Shown piece after piece: positions 51,593-60,672 of a DNA stretch of 64,000 nt. Position 1 is the first letter of the stretch. Each line of letters opens with the position of its first letter. Source of the DNA: Prostheceraeus crozeri (taxonomy: Eukaryota; Platyhelminthes; Polycladida; Euryleptidae); the NCBI GenBank assembly GCA_907163375.1, contig CAJQUW010014309.1:5001-69000 (forward strand), given 5' to 3'. Position numbers and translations under genes: made by a program. The notes under the pieces are model-generated. The model had not been told where the DNA came from, searched no databases, and saw only the letters and a program-made list of their open reading frames with translations.

Positions 51593-52594
51593 TTATAGAG
51601 ATGCACTTTCTTGAGTCATTTCACAACATGCATTATTCTTACACAAGGTACGATGTTCGGCATAGTCACTGAAGTTACAATAATGAACAATGTAAGACTT
51701 GTGGAGTTGTCCATTGTCCACCGTGGTTGATTCATGCATCACAGTGATGTGATCAACCTTGGTCCAGGCCCATGCAGCTTCACAGGAATCATAATTTAAA
51801 TACAGCGTATGCACATAAAGTCGATAGTGTAGTTCAAAGCAATAATGAAGGAGAATCTCGACCACATCTGACAGCGCACAGTGGTACCCATACTGTACCT
51901 TGGCAGCTTGAGTTTCTGTGAGTGCTTTCCCTCGGCGTAAATGTAACAGGGCTCGACGGTAGGCTTCTTTCCCTTCATACTGGGAATGATTCATCCAGTG
52001 ACATCCGCGACGCATATGTTCCTTGTAGCCAAGCCTATACAGTTCACTATCCCGCATACATGAGGTGAATATATTCCAATGAGAGTCAATGCGTTGAGAC
52101 CATTCGGGGAGAGAAATACTATCCATGGTCACTTTTTCCAAGAGTTTTATGCTTTTCAACCAAGCTCTTTCCATCTCCGATAATCCATTCCCTACAATCA
52201 GTTCCGCGTCTCCATACTCGCGTGTCATTTCATGGACCCAGAAATTAAAACGGTGAATAATCACACTCTCTTCTGCACCACATTTCCCAATCACACGTGG
52301 GTTGAGACCATGAATAAAATGAGTCGCAAAAACATCACACACCGATGTCTCATGTTTGATAAAGTCATGGAAGCGCGATGTAATGGTCACATATCCGGTC
52401 GGTTTATCGTCTTTGGGCGTATAATGACACCAAATGGCAGCGACTTCCTGCATGGGATCTCCTTCCGTATCAAATACGATGAAATTGCGTACTGGCTTCT
52501 TCTGCTCCACCCACCATTGTTGTACTTTAGGATGATCAAATGTAATGGTATAAGAACCTTGCATGAGCTCGCCCAAATGCTGAATCCGACGCAT
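51593..52594 (-). CDS. DnaQ-like (DEDDh) exonuclease candidate
   Basis: A 333-residue frame that looks whole. Near residue 40 it has FIVFDTEGDP, the Exo I motif of DEDD exonucleases (two acids). A candidate Exo II follows (VGNGLSEMERAWL). Exo III of the DEDDh class is well matched in YHCALSDVVEILL (His, then Asp five residues on). The spacing over about 200 residues is plausible for the fold. PolB already has its own exonuclease domain, so this would be a second, separate nuclease. The TATA box GGTATATAAGT lies about 31-42 bases upstream. Evidence is motif-level only. Confidence 0.6.
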   Translation of the reverse strand: MRRIQHLGELMQGSYTITFDHPKVQQWWVEQKKPVRNFIVFDTEGDPMQEVAAIWCHYTPKDDKPTGYVTITSRFHDFIKHETSVCDVFATHFIHGLNPRVIGKCGAEESVIIHRFNFWVHEMTREYGDAELIVGNGLSEMERAWLKSIKLLEKVTMDSISLPEWSQRIDSHWNIFTSCMRDSELYRLGYKEHMRRGCHWMNHSQYEGKEAYRRALLHLRRGKALTETQAAKVQYGYHCALSDVVEILLHYCFELHYRLYVHTLYLNYDSCEAAWAWTKVDHITVMHESTTVDNGQLHKSYIVHYCNFSDYAEHRTLCKNNACCEMTQESASL

Positions 52595-52624
52595 CGTGAA
52601 ATGAATCTCACCTTGTGTGTCTCG

Positions 52625-52636
52625 ACTTATATACCC
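52625..52636 (-). promoter_or_regulatory. TATA box of the exonuclease-like gene
   Basis: GGTATATAAGT on minus, identical in its core to the TATA box of the right TIR, lies about 31-42 bases before the ATG at 52594. Confidence 0.65.
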
Positions 52637-52666
52637 GTCCCTAGGGTGGTGTACAACATGATTGGT

Positions 52667-52951
52667 TTAGCGATGATGTCTCCTTCGACGTTTTCCTCCT
52701 CCTGATATTTTATTCGCTATAGCACTTATGCCTGCGGCACCGGCTGCACCCGCTGCTCCCAACGCTGCAGCTTTCCCTGCGGCAATAAGTGCAGGGATGA
52801 GGGGGAGTAAAAATGGGAGGATACCTCCTCTTTGTTTACGACTCCCGCGGTAGATTCCGCCCTTTTGTCTACGACTACCACGGTAAATACCCCCTTTCTG
52901 ACCTCCGCCTTTTTGACGACGACTTCCGCGATAAATACCTCCACGTTGCAT
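52667..52951 (-). CDS. Adenovirus pX (mu)-like core peptide precursor
   Basis: A 94-residue protein with an Arg/Gly-rich first half (three GGIYRGSR repeats), then RGGILPFLLPLIPALIAAGKAA, given here in part as RGGILPFLLPLIPAL, an Ala/Gly hydrophobic stretch and a basic tail (GGGKRRRRHHR). Adenovirus pX has the same order: Arg-rich peptide, a Gly-Gly protease site, then GGILPLLIPLIAAA. The match at the processing site and hydrophobic segment is striking. The product would condense DNA after cleavage by the adenain-like protease. The frame looks whole. Confidence 0.8.
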   Translation of the reverse strand: MQRGGIYRGSRRQKGGGQKGGIYRGSRRQKGGIYRGSRKQRGGILPFLLPLIPALIAAGKAAALGAAGAAGAAGISAIANKISGGGKRRRRHHR

Positions 52952-53040
52952 GATTACCGTGATAGGCTAGATGTCCCTACTTAGTTCTTACGCTTCCCAA
53001 TCATAACTTAGTCACAAAAATAGGAGATTGATCACTACAT

Positions 53041-54039
53041 TTATTCATCATCATCCAAATCTACATTATACGTGAACCAATTCAATTGGTTCTCAAAAAC
53101 AATGGGTTTCAGAGGTCTCCCTCGTTTCTTACTAAAGCCAAATAAATATTTGCGTGGATCCCGATTTCTATTCTCTGGTCGAAGCGAGGCTTGGGGAACA
53201 CTATTCACTTCCTTGGGCGGATTCGGTTGACTCTCATATATCCGTTTCAACTTTTCGCGCTGATTTTTCCATATTTTCTTGGCCATATGCTCCTTATGCA
53301 GCGAGACAAATTGACGGACCTTCTCTTCCTCCACATCACGGTGCAGCATCTCACCACAGACACACATATAGACAAAGTTGTCGCATGCCTCATTCGTCTT
53401 GCTCCACGTCGGATTGCTTCCACGCACCTCCTTATGATGTTTGCAAACATGTTTCCATAAGAAGAGTGCTTGGTACATGTTATGACACCAGCGACAGCGT
53501 GCCAACTTCACTTTTGACAAGTCGTACGGATATGAATTCGTACTCTCCGACTCCACTGGGCGATTCGGGTCCAAGAGTTCGGTGGGCATATACATGCTCA
53601 AATAGGGACATAAATGTTCATTCCATTCATTCTCCTCCTCCTGAATCTTCTCATCACAGTACCTGCACCGACCCACACATGGGTGTTTATGGTAAGCTTC
53701 CATATTATAGTCTTGTTTGCAAAGCAGGCAGGTGAATTCACTCTCCTTGTCGCTCCAGTAACCCCTATCCAGAGAGCAGCAATGATCGGTAGTCCACCAT
53801 TTCCCACAACGATCGCAATACTCCTTCCCTATCTCCTTGCGTCCATGACGGATGCATTGTGAAAACAGTCGGAAGCGTTTATTGCAAAACTCGCACTCAT
53901 AATAGGGTTGAGGGCGAGGACGGACTGTGGTTCGCCTCTTCTTTGTTGGTGGCTCCATTATATCGTGGTTCAGATAATGTATCTTACGTAAACAATGAAC
54001 CAAACCCAATGTCAATCTGCATACACAAGATTCCCCCAA
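53041..54039 (-). CDS. Zinc-finger protein repeating the PolB N-terminal module
   Basis: A 332-residue frame. After a short leader and a basic patch (PPTKKRRTTVRPRP), a Cys/His module (YECEFCNKRF, CIRHGRKEIG, YCDRCGKWW, YHKHPCVGRCRYC) closely follows the N-terminus of the element's own PolB at 30139-30430, including the C-terminal NEWNEHLCPYL. A second module (CRWCHNMYQ, YMCVCGEML, HKEHM) matches the protein at 49053-49556. The start is probably the internal Met before EPPTKKRR (residue 28), because the leader overlaps the neighbouring gene. It could recognise the termini or the primer protein; that is inference. Confidence 0.7.
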   Translation of the reverse strand: MGESCVCRLTLGLVHCLRKIHYLNHDIMEPPTKKRRTTVRPRPQPYYECEFCNKRFRLFSQCIRHGRKEIGKEYCDRCGKWWTTDHCCSLDRGYWSDKESEFTCLLCKQDYNMEAYHKHPCVGRCRYCDEKIQEEENEWNEHLCPYLSMYMPTELLDPNRPVESESTNSYPYDLSKVKLARCRWCHNMYQALFLWKHVCKHHKEVRGSNPTWSKTNEACDNFVYMCVCGEMLHRDVEEEKVRQFVSLHKEHMAKKIWKNQREKLKRIYESQPNPPKEVNSVPQASLRPENRNRDPRKYLFGFSKKRGRPLKPIVFENQLNWFTYNVDLDDDE

Positions 54040-54415
54040 AATAACGACACTTCAGTTGAGAACGTAACTTCTTCTGCAATGAATCAATCAGTTCTTCCAC
54101 GTCCCAATCGTCACCAATGTTCAAATAGCGATAGGACACGTCCAGTGTACCTTTGGGGAATTTTGCAGATGTTCGAATATCAAACAAGAAGCGTGGTCCA
54201 TACAGTATTACATTCAACAACTGAATACATGTACGAAGCTCTGCAATAATCTTCTCTAACGACACAATCTTCTCCTTTCTCGGAATAATATACAGTGTAT
54301 TACAGTCTCGTTCCACAATAAAGTCTTTCGATGAATAAGGTGTATAGGATATCTCCTCCTTGGGATGACTTGTCTCAGCCGGAGGGCGTAATCTACCCGT
54401 TACTGTTGTCGACAT
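53984..54415 (-). CDS. Unassigned Polinton protein at the right end, 143 residues
   Basis: The first gene read from the right TIR. It is a mixed alpha/beta protein (NTLYIIPRKEKIVSLEKIIAEL; GGILCMQIDIGFG) without a recognised motif. Its ATG lies 34 bases after the TIR TATA box. Its position mirrors PolB at the other end, so it is probably expressed early. Its 3' end overlaps the leader of the zinc-finger gene. The frame looks whole. Confidence 0.6.
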   Translation of the reverse strand: MSTTVTGRLRPPAETSHPKEEISYTPYSSKDFIVERDCNTLYIIPRKEKIVSLEKIIAELRTCIQLLNVILYGPRFLFDIRTSAKFPKGTLDVSYRYLNIGDDWDVEELIDSLQKKLRSQLKCRYFGGILCMQIDIGFGSLFT

Positions 54416-54418
54416 ATG

Positions 54419-54666
54419 ATGAGAATGATTTTCTTTGACAGCGTCTTACTTATATACCTTGCTGTGACTCATCACACGTGCTCGGCGCCGCGTGCTCCGA
54501 TTGGTGCTCCGTGCTCTTAACCCAAGTGCGCCGATGCGTGGGCGTGTGCTCTGTTTCCTGTCCTCTTAGCAACCCCGTACTCTGATGCGTGGGCGTGTGC
54601 TCCGATGACAGAGCAGGTCATGACCTTTCGTGAAAATGGTGCGGTAAGGGGCTAGACTTTCCTACT
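54419..54666 (-). repeat. Polinton right terminal inverted repeat
   Basis: 248 bases that match 29824-30131 in inverse, lacking one of the GC-rich units present on the left. It ends ...CTTTCCTACT and is followed by the AATCCC duplication. Confidence 0.95.
54449..54458 (-). promoter_or_regulatory. TATA box in the right TIR
   Basis: GGTATATAAG on minus, 34 bases upstream of the ATG at 54415. The left TIR has GGTACATAAG at the same place. Confidence 0.65.
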
Positions 54667-54672
54667 AATCCC
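54667..54672. other. Polinton target site duplication, right copy
   Basis: AATCCC, the partner of 29818-29823; it continues the interrupted micro-exon. Confidence 0.95.
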
Positions 54673-55792
54673 GGAAGAACTTGATAGTGAACCAAACAAA
54701 GCTGAGGTAAGTTTACAGTTGTAAAATATTTTTGTATTGTTGTTAACATGCTCATAGTGATTCCAGGATATGTTAACCAAATAGTCTGCTCTCTTTCACA
54801 GATGGTCACATCAATTCCGGAAGAAATTGATAGTGAACCAAACAAAGCTGAGGTAAGTTTACAGTTGTAAAATATTTTTGTATTGTTGTTAACATGCTCA
54901 TAGTGATTCCAGGATATGTTAACCAAATAGTCTGCTCTCTTTCACAGATGGTCACATTAATTCCGGAAGAACTTGATAGTGAACCAAACAAAGCTGAGGT
55001 AAGTTTACAGTTGTAAAGTATTTTTGTATTGTTGTTAACATGCTCATGGTGACTCCAGGATATGTTAACCAAATAGTCTGCTCTTTTTTTACAGATGGTG
55101 GCATCAATCCCGGAAGAAATTGACAGTGAACCAAGCAAATCTGAGGTAGGTTTACAGTTGTAAAGTATTTTTGTATTGTTGCCAACATGCTCATAGTGAT
55201 TCCAGGATATGTTAACCAAATAGTCTGCTCTTTTTTTACAGATGGTGGCATCAATCCCGGAAGAAATTGACAGTGAACCAAGCAAATCTGAGGTAGGTTT
55301 ACAGTTGTAAAGTATTTTTGTATTGTTGCCAACATGCTCATAGTGACTCCAGGGTAGGTTAACCAAATAGTCTGCTCGTTTTTTACAGAGGGTGGCATCA
55401 ATCCCGGAAGAAATTGATAGTGAACCAAGCAAATCTGAGGTAGGTTTACAGTTGTAAAGTATTTTTGTATTGTTGCCAACATGCTCATAGTGACTCCAGG
55501 GTAGGTTAACCAAATAGTCTGCTCTTTTTTTACAGATGGTGGCATCAATCCCGGAAGAACTTGATAGTGAACCAAGCAAATCTGAGGTAGGTTTACAGTT
55601 GTAAAGTATTTTTGTATTGTTGTTAACATGCTCATAATGACTCCAGGGTAGGTTAACCAAATAGTCTGCTCTCTTTTACAGATGGTGGCATCAATCCCGG
55701 AAGAAGGTAATCATGAACCAAGGAATACTGAAATGAGTTTGGAGTTGACTGCATTTGAGACACTTTGCGTATTAACATCATCGCAGTGGTAG
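54667..55792 (+). CDS. Micro-exon array, right part
   Basis: After the rest of the split exon (to 54706), 51-nt exons follow at 54802, 54948, 55095, 55242, 55389, 55536 and 55682, a 146/147-base period. They encode the same 17-residue repeat with changes such as S to N or A to S. Acceptors are CTTTCACAG or TTTTTTACAG and donors GAG|GTA(A/G)GT. The last unit (55682) has lost the donor (GAA|ATGAGT) and instead reads on to a TAG at 55790-55792, so it may be a terminal exon. An overlapping 74-codon frame at 55765-55989 could be an alternative 3' exon. Long minus-strand frames here are only translations of the repeat. Confidence 0.75.
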
Positions 55793-55989
55793 ATAAGATA
55801 ACGGGATTTGAACCTTCCGAAGATATCTTTGGAATTGATTGGATACAGAGATATTGTAATATGCACATATCTAAAAACAAAACTCGATTTCACATTGGAT
55901 TTCCATGTTCGAGACATTCTGTCGATATTCGACCTAATCGTCGCCGAATTCGGAACCTAGAATTGCATGCCCACAATTGCATTATGTGA
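55765..55989 (+). CDS. Possible alternative 3' exon
   Basis: A 74-codon open stretch with mixed composition (GFPCSRHSVDIRPNRRRIRNLELHAHNC) follows a weak acceptor (CATCATCGCAG at about 55786). It could extend the micro-exon gene in another frame. No domain is recognised; chance is quite possible. Confidence 0.25.
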   Translation: MRINIIAVVDKITGFEPSEDIFGIDWIQRYCNMHISKNKTRFHIGFPCSRHSVDIRPNRRRIRNLELHAHNCIM

Positions 55990-55992
55990 TCG

Positions 55993-56796
55993 GTCGGTAT
56001 ATAATTATCTATAGTCTTTTATATTAGGGTTGAAGTAATGCTAATGAAACGTAATTTTTTGGTATACCCGATTCGATTTTATTGAGCGACATTTATATTT
56101 CATCACAAAATATCTTAAATGCATCGTTTATGGCTTCGTTGTGGAGATCATGCATAGCCAAAATAGGTCTTGCTATAGCAAAATGATGATCTATGATACA
56201 GTAAAATCAAAACAATGAAGTAGACTTTAAGTAAGGCTGTAAACAAACTACAGACGCGTTTGAAGAGAAAATGTAGTCGTATGTCATTCATATTAAGCGC
56301 TTACGCTTACTCATTTCGCCTATCTTCTAATAGAGGAAATTTTTCTTCTAGACATATTTAGGCTTCTTAAACATCATGACTTGTTTCATGGACTTCTATT
56401 TCTTAAACATTCAAGAACACAATTATCTAGGTTTTATATGCAGAATAGAGACCTGTTTTTATGAGCACAGATACATGAGTCAAATTTTATTAGTCTATTC
56501 ATTAAACTCTGTTGCATCAGTCATTGAAACGAAACGAAACAAGTAAATGTCGGAGTTTTATGTTTTGATGACAACTTAAGTCATACTTTAACTGCTATGT
56601 AATATTTTGTGGCAAAATGGTTAAGGAATTCAATTATCCAAAAGGTATCCGTAGCTGGCAGGTCATTTCAGGAGAGTAGTAGCTTGACGAAGAAGAAAAT
56701 TGATATTTCCGGAATTCTCAAGCATGAAAATGTATGAGTAATGAAAGAATATTTATTTTAATTAGCTAATTAATTGTGTCATCCTTTATTTAGCAG
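55993..56796. other. No gene seen; probable intron
   Basis: AT-rich DNA between the array and the next phase-0 exon. Confidence 0.45.
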
Positions 56797-56880
56797 ATTA
56801 CGCCACCAAGATGCAAGTTGCGAAGATGTCGGAGATTGAGTACCAAAGCCCTTTTGATGTGGGCGTCTTCGGAAGAACAG
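56797..56880 (+). CDS. Host gene exon, basic, 28 codons
   Basis: Acceptor TTTAGCAG and donor CAG|GTGCGG bound an open phase-0 exon encoding ITPPRCKLRRCRRLSTKALL and a few more residues. It is strongly basic, in contrast to the acidic repeat. Phase allows direct splicing from any micro-exon. It probably belongs to the same plus-strand gene. Confidence 0.5.
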
Positions 56881-57088
56881 GTGCGGCCAGAGTTAAATTT
56901 GTATACTTGTATTTTTCCTCTCAATTTTTTGTTAAACGTGTAGGGTATCAGCCATATCAGTAATTTTCGATCGAATATGAATATTTGCTTCAATTAATCA
57001 AAGCGATAATTTATTCAGATTATTTCAGTCTAAATTGATATCTTTACTTATTTTTTTCTCATCCTTAACTTATTGAAATTTTTTACAG

Positions 57089-57253
57089 AAAGAAGCGAGT
57101 GGAAATGATGAAGCATGTTCATCATGCGACTGCGACTACATTAATTATGATGGACCGGATTTGTCCAAGTGTACAGTCTGCAATCTATGGTACTGTGGCT
57201 ACTGCTACAAGTATACTACAGCGTTTGTTTGTGGTCACTGCATTCCAAGGTGA
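57089..57253 (+). CDS. Host gene terminal exon, Cys-rich zinc-finger-like
   Basis: A T-rich acceptor (TTTTTTACAG) precedes 54 codons and TGA. Eleven Cys and one His are spaced CSSCDC, CTVC, WYCGYC, CGHC, a treble-clef/PHD-like pattern (Cys pairs, then Trp-Tyr-Cys-X2-Cys). Such C-terminal zinc modules occur in chromatin readers and at the ends of some domesticated or live DNA transposases. It is in phase 0 with the preceding exons. Strong coding appearance, uncertain function. Confidence 0.6.
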   Translation, partial: KEASGNDEACSSCDCDYINYDGPDLSKCTVCNLWYCGYCYKYTTAFVCGHCIPR

Positions 57254-57386
57254 TGTTGAAAACTGAAAGATGTATGTAATTTTTGACGGTGTCAATAGAA
57301 CTTTCCAGGTATATCGTATTTTTCAATTGCTGAATGCACCATGTCACGCCTTTCATGAATAATCCAAGTAAGATTGATAGAACATA

Positions 57387-57755
57387 CCGTATTTCTTCGA
57401 ATAAGAGAAGCGTCTCTTATTTTTTCAGAGCTATGATTGATGCGTCTCTTATTTATTAAATTTTCAAGTTTTCATTATTTCATTAGAAAAGTATGTTGCT
57501 TGTTCTTTGCAGTATACACCTTTTATCATAATTCAGATGTTTTGAAAATGAAACGAGTTTCATGGTTTGTACATGTAGTGGCATATCTAATGTCTTTAAC
57601 ACTTATTATAATTATTATAAACTGATTCCAAGTTATACGCTTCACTTGGCTGATGTAGTTCCCAAATTATAATAGCCTGCATGTAATATTACTAATAGCA
57701 TATTTTTGTACATGCGTCTCTTATGCCAGGGCGTCTCATATTCAAAGAAATACGG
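57387..57755. mobile_element. MITE with CCGTATTTC termini
   Basis: The left end CCGTATTTCTTCGAATAAGA and the right end (CCGTATTTCTTTGAATATGA on the other strand) are inverted repeats of a 369-bp element. Inside, GCGTCTCTTAT is repeated several times near both ends. No transposase and no clear target duplication were seen. Confidence 0.8.
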
Positions 57756-59347
57756 TTCCTGAAAGTTATTTTACTTATCTGACTTTCCATGGCAGGAACA
57801 TTGAATAACTAGTGTGCACACTACGATGAATGCTCTATACATTATGCTAAAATGTTCTATCAAGTATGGAGAGCTCATGAGTCCAAGACAACCAAGAAAA
57901 GATTCTCTATCCTTGCGTCGAACTTCTATCGATTGTGCATTAATTGGTAACATATTTTTCGATCAACTAAAATTTTGGAATTGATAAGAGTAAACCGTTC
58001 CCCTAAATTATGTGATTTATTGTAGTATAATATACTCATGAATTTTAACTGTCCAGTTTTGTTTATCACATAAGCACGTGAAGCAAAACTGGGCGACAAT
58101 GAGCTGGTTGGAAGCCAGTGATACCCCCACCATTGAGTGGATGATACTGAATGAAATTCAGGGGGACCCAGAACCTTGCTTTTGAAATTATTAACTTTCA
58201 TGCATCTTAAAGGCTATCCTCCCTTTCAGATGAAAACGATCTTCAATCATGGTAACGAAATTCAAATCATGCGAGTTCTGCATCCCAGATAAGGTAAACA
58301 AAAGTTGCATGTTGTGCTTACACTGTAAAAATTGATAATAATAATATGGAAGAGCTAGAGAAATTTAAATTGCATGTATTTCAATAAGAAATAAATTTCA
58401 GATCTTTTTCCCCGTTTTTCTGACTGAAAATGGCCAAACATTCCATAAATTGCACTACAGTGTTGTTGTGTAATATCGTTATGATTGGCAAGCTTCGTTG
58501 TGCTGTCTGTCGGAAACGGATGGGTTTCTCCTTTTTCCTCTACGCGAGTTTGGTTAAATTCGATATCACATTGAAAGCAGTGTTCTTTCCTCACATGCTA
58601 GATCGGTGACCTCGTCTCTGTGAACGCCTACGTGACTGCAGTTCCACAACGCATTGCGTGCAATAATCATATTAAGGAAAGATCAACTTAAATGGTAAAA
58701 CCTTAGGGTTGAGTAAATAAGGGGGGAAGGAAAAGATCCTAGATTTCTATGCTACCTCAACATTCCAACTGAGGTGCAGTGCTGTGCATGGTTCAATGAT
58801 TCATAGATTTTAACATCGCAATTCATTCATTTTAATCACATGGTTTACCTTGCGTCTATCTTTTCAAATCAAAATATCCTGCTGCAAGCCTAAGCTCTAA
58901 AGTAATATCATAGTTGTTGCCATAAACCTTCAATTTATTCCGTTACTTCTCACATATACTTAATTTGATGTGGATTGCCTAGAGGTATCAACATCAAAAT
59001 CACATAAAATACGCAAGTTTTGGAATTTTTGTCAGCTAATGACTTTATGCTAGCTCCTTCTGCTTCATAGATTCAAAATTTGATTATTTTGGTATCTTTC
59101 ATTCCTTTCCAGGTAGGCTACTGATTCCAAATATTCAATGCGTACATTATGAATTACGGCAAATGCTTGAAAGAGTATCTTTCAATACAATTTCAATATT
59201 GAAACGAGTCATTACTTATTTGATATGCTTTAAGTAATATACTCAAGGTATTTAAGACTAAATCGGGGAATACACTAGTTGACCAACTGTCGACAAGGCT
59301 TTCGAATCAATTTTGTCAAAGTACATATAACTTGAAAGAAATTGTGT
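57756..59347. other. No gene seen
   Basis: AT-rich DNA with short frames on both strands, none with a domain or splice support. Confidence 0.5.
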
Positions 59348-60027
59348 ACCGTACTTTTACGTAATAGCTGCCACTCAAATAAGGCGTCATGGCAGCTTAT
59401 TTGGAGAAAACTTTTCTTAGGAGATGTCCATTGTTAATTTCTCGGAAATCATTCCGCGTAACGTTTTCTGTTTTACGAGCGTACGCGCCTGTAATTTTCT
59501 GTAATTTTGCATTTACTCGTAACTTGTTTCTGCATTGGTTTATGCAAAAAAAGAAGATCCCAATAGTGATTCAGATAATTTCATGCTTTACACTTCACAG
59601 TGACATAATGAAATTAACATTTTGTTTGAAAAAATGGGGATGGTCTGTACTGTACGGTAGTTTACTTACCCAATAACTGTAGTTTACTTAGCGTTAGCCT
59701 ACATATATGTACAATAGGTGCGTGTAGACAAGTATACTTTCAAGGTAAATCTATATTGGCCTATACGCCATAATTTTTTTATAAAATGTTAGAAACATTT
59801 TGGTTAAATCAGTTTCATTATTCGACTTATAGAATCAATAATCCAGTTTATTATAACCTTAAGTAGACCCAAATGATTTCAATTGCGTCTATATTCAGTT
59901 ACAAGGTTTTACTAGCGGTCAGAATAGCTGCAATTATAAGATAACTGTGTGGCAGCTTATTTGTGTTCAAACATTCTGCTCCAAAACCAATTAAGTTGCC
60001 ATGGCAGCTATTGCGGAAAAGTACGGT
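59348..60027. mobile_element. MITE with ACCGTACTTTT termini
   Basis: The left end ACCGTACTTTTACGTAATAG and the right end (ACCGTACTTTTCCGCAATAG on the other strand) form inverted repeats that continue into AGCTGCCA. The 680-bp element carries GGCAGCTTATTT near both ends. A 95-codon frame inside (59389-59676) has no domain. The CCGTA start resembles the element at 57387, perhaps the same superfamily. Confidence 0.75.
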
Positions 60028-60101
60028 TGCAAGCAAATGTTCCAACGAATCAATCAGATATTGCACTGATTCACTGAAATGTTGAGTGGAAGAAAGTCCC
60101 A

Positions 60102-60344
60102 TTGAACATTCACGTGCGCACGGGTGTTACTCAGTTAACGAGGTCAGCGGATTTGTCTGCGTCACTGACTGGTAACAGCAAGTTGTCAACAAAGTCACAA
60201 CAAAGCAAAGTTAGTCATCAGCTCAGTCGCAGTCAACTGCGGGCGGAAGATAGGTCGGGTTTGTCCTCAAAACGACGATGTGCGATTGGTTGAGTTGTAA
60301 GAGCTGCGTAGCGAAGGTTGATATGCGCGCTCTCGAAGGCCCTT
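60102..60344. other. GC-richer patch, no gene assigned
   Basis: A 63-codon plus frame (60102-60293) is polar and Ser-rich, without a domain. The composition could mark a promoter or first exon but nothing confirms it. Confidence 0.3.
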
Positions 60345-60672
60345 TTGGAACCAACTGCACCCTTTCCATGTCTATTTCAGATCATCCCTAATGAATTTCA
60401 GATATTAGATGGATTTCAGATTTCTCTAATTGAATTTCAAATATCTAGCAGAAACCCAACTTTGAAAGGATCTTAAATTCAACTGGAGAATCTCCAATTC
60501 ATCTGGAAATGTCTGAAATTCATTTGGGTAGATCTCGGATGAAATCGATTTGGAACTATCTGAACCATGAGGTAGAAATGGAAGATGTGCATGCAGTTTG
60601 TCCTCAACGAAGATTGGACAATATGCCAGAACTTAGAAACTGTCATACATACTCTTCTACTCATCACAGACA
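60345..60672. repeat. Second copy of a segment of the hAT interior
   Basis: It matches 12114-12440 at high identity, from TTTTGGAACCAACTGCACCC to TCTTCTACTCATC. The hAT ends are absent here, so either this is the source of a segment carried by the hAT or both are copies of another repeat. Confidence 0.85.

Larger units (their letters stand above)
29824..54666. mobile_element. Polinton/Maverick (adintovirus-like), near complete but broken
   Basis: The 24,843-bp element has terminal inverted repeats starting AGTAGGAAAG, an AATCCC target duplication, and the full hallmark gene set: PolB, RVE-type integrase with chromodomain, adenain-like protease, double-jelly-roll capsid protein, penton-like proteins and packaging ATPase. 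Adenovirus-like core peptides place it near the adintovirus group of animal Polintons. About 20 genes are discernible. Several frames are broken, by my estimate eight to twelve breaks in total, while others are open. The two termini differ at roughly nine of 248 aligned positions, suggesting a middle-aged insertion, though termini can be homogenised. Treated as a fossil. Confidence 0.97.

Noticed and set aside
54806-55660. 284-codon minus frame with 49-residue repeats
   Set aside because: It is the antisense reading of the micro-exon array. The unit is 146/147 bp, so a frame can stay open over several copies, and the peptide includes intron and splice-site sequence.
59389-59676. 95-codon plus frame inside a MITE
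   Set aside because: No similarity to a transposase; probably chance within the element.
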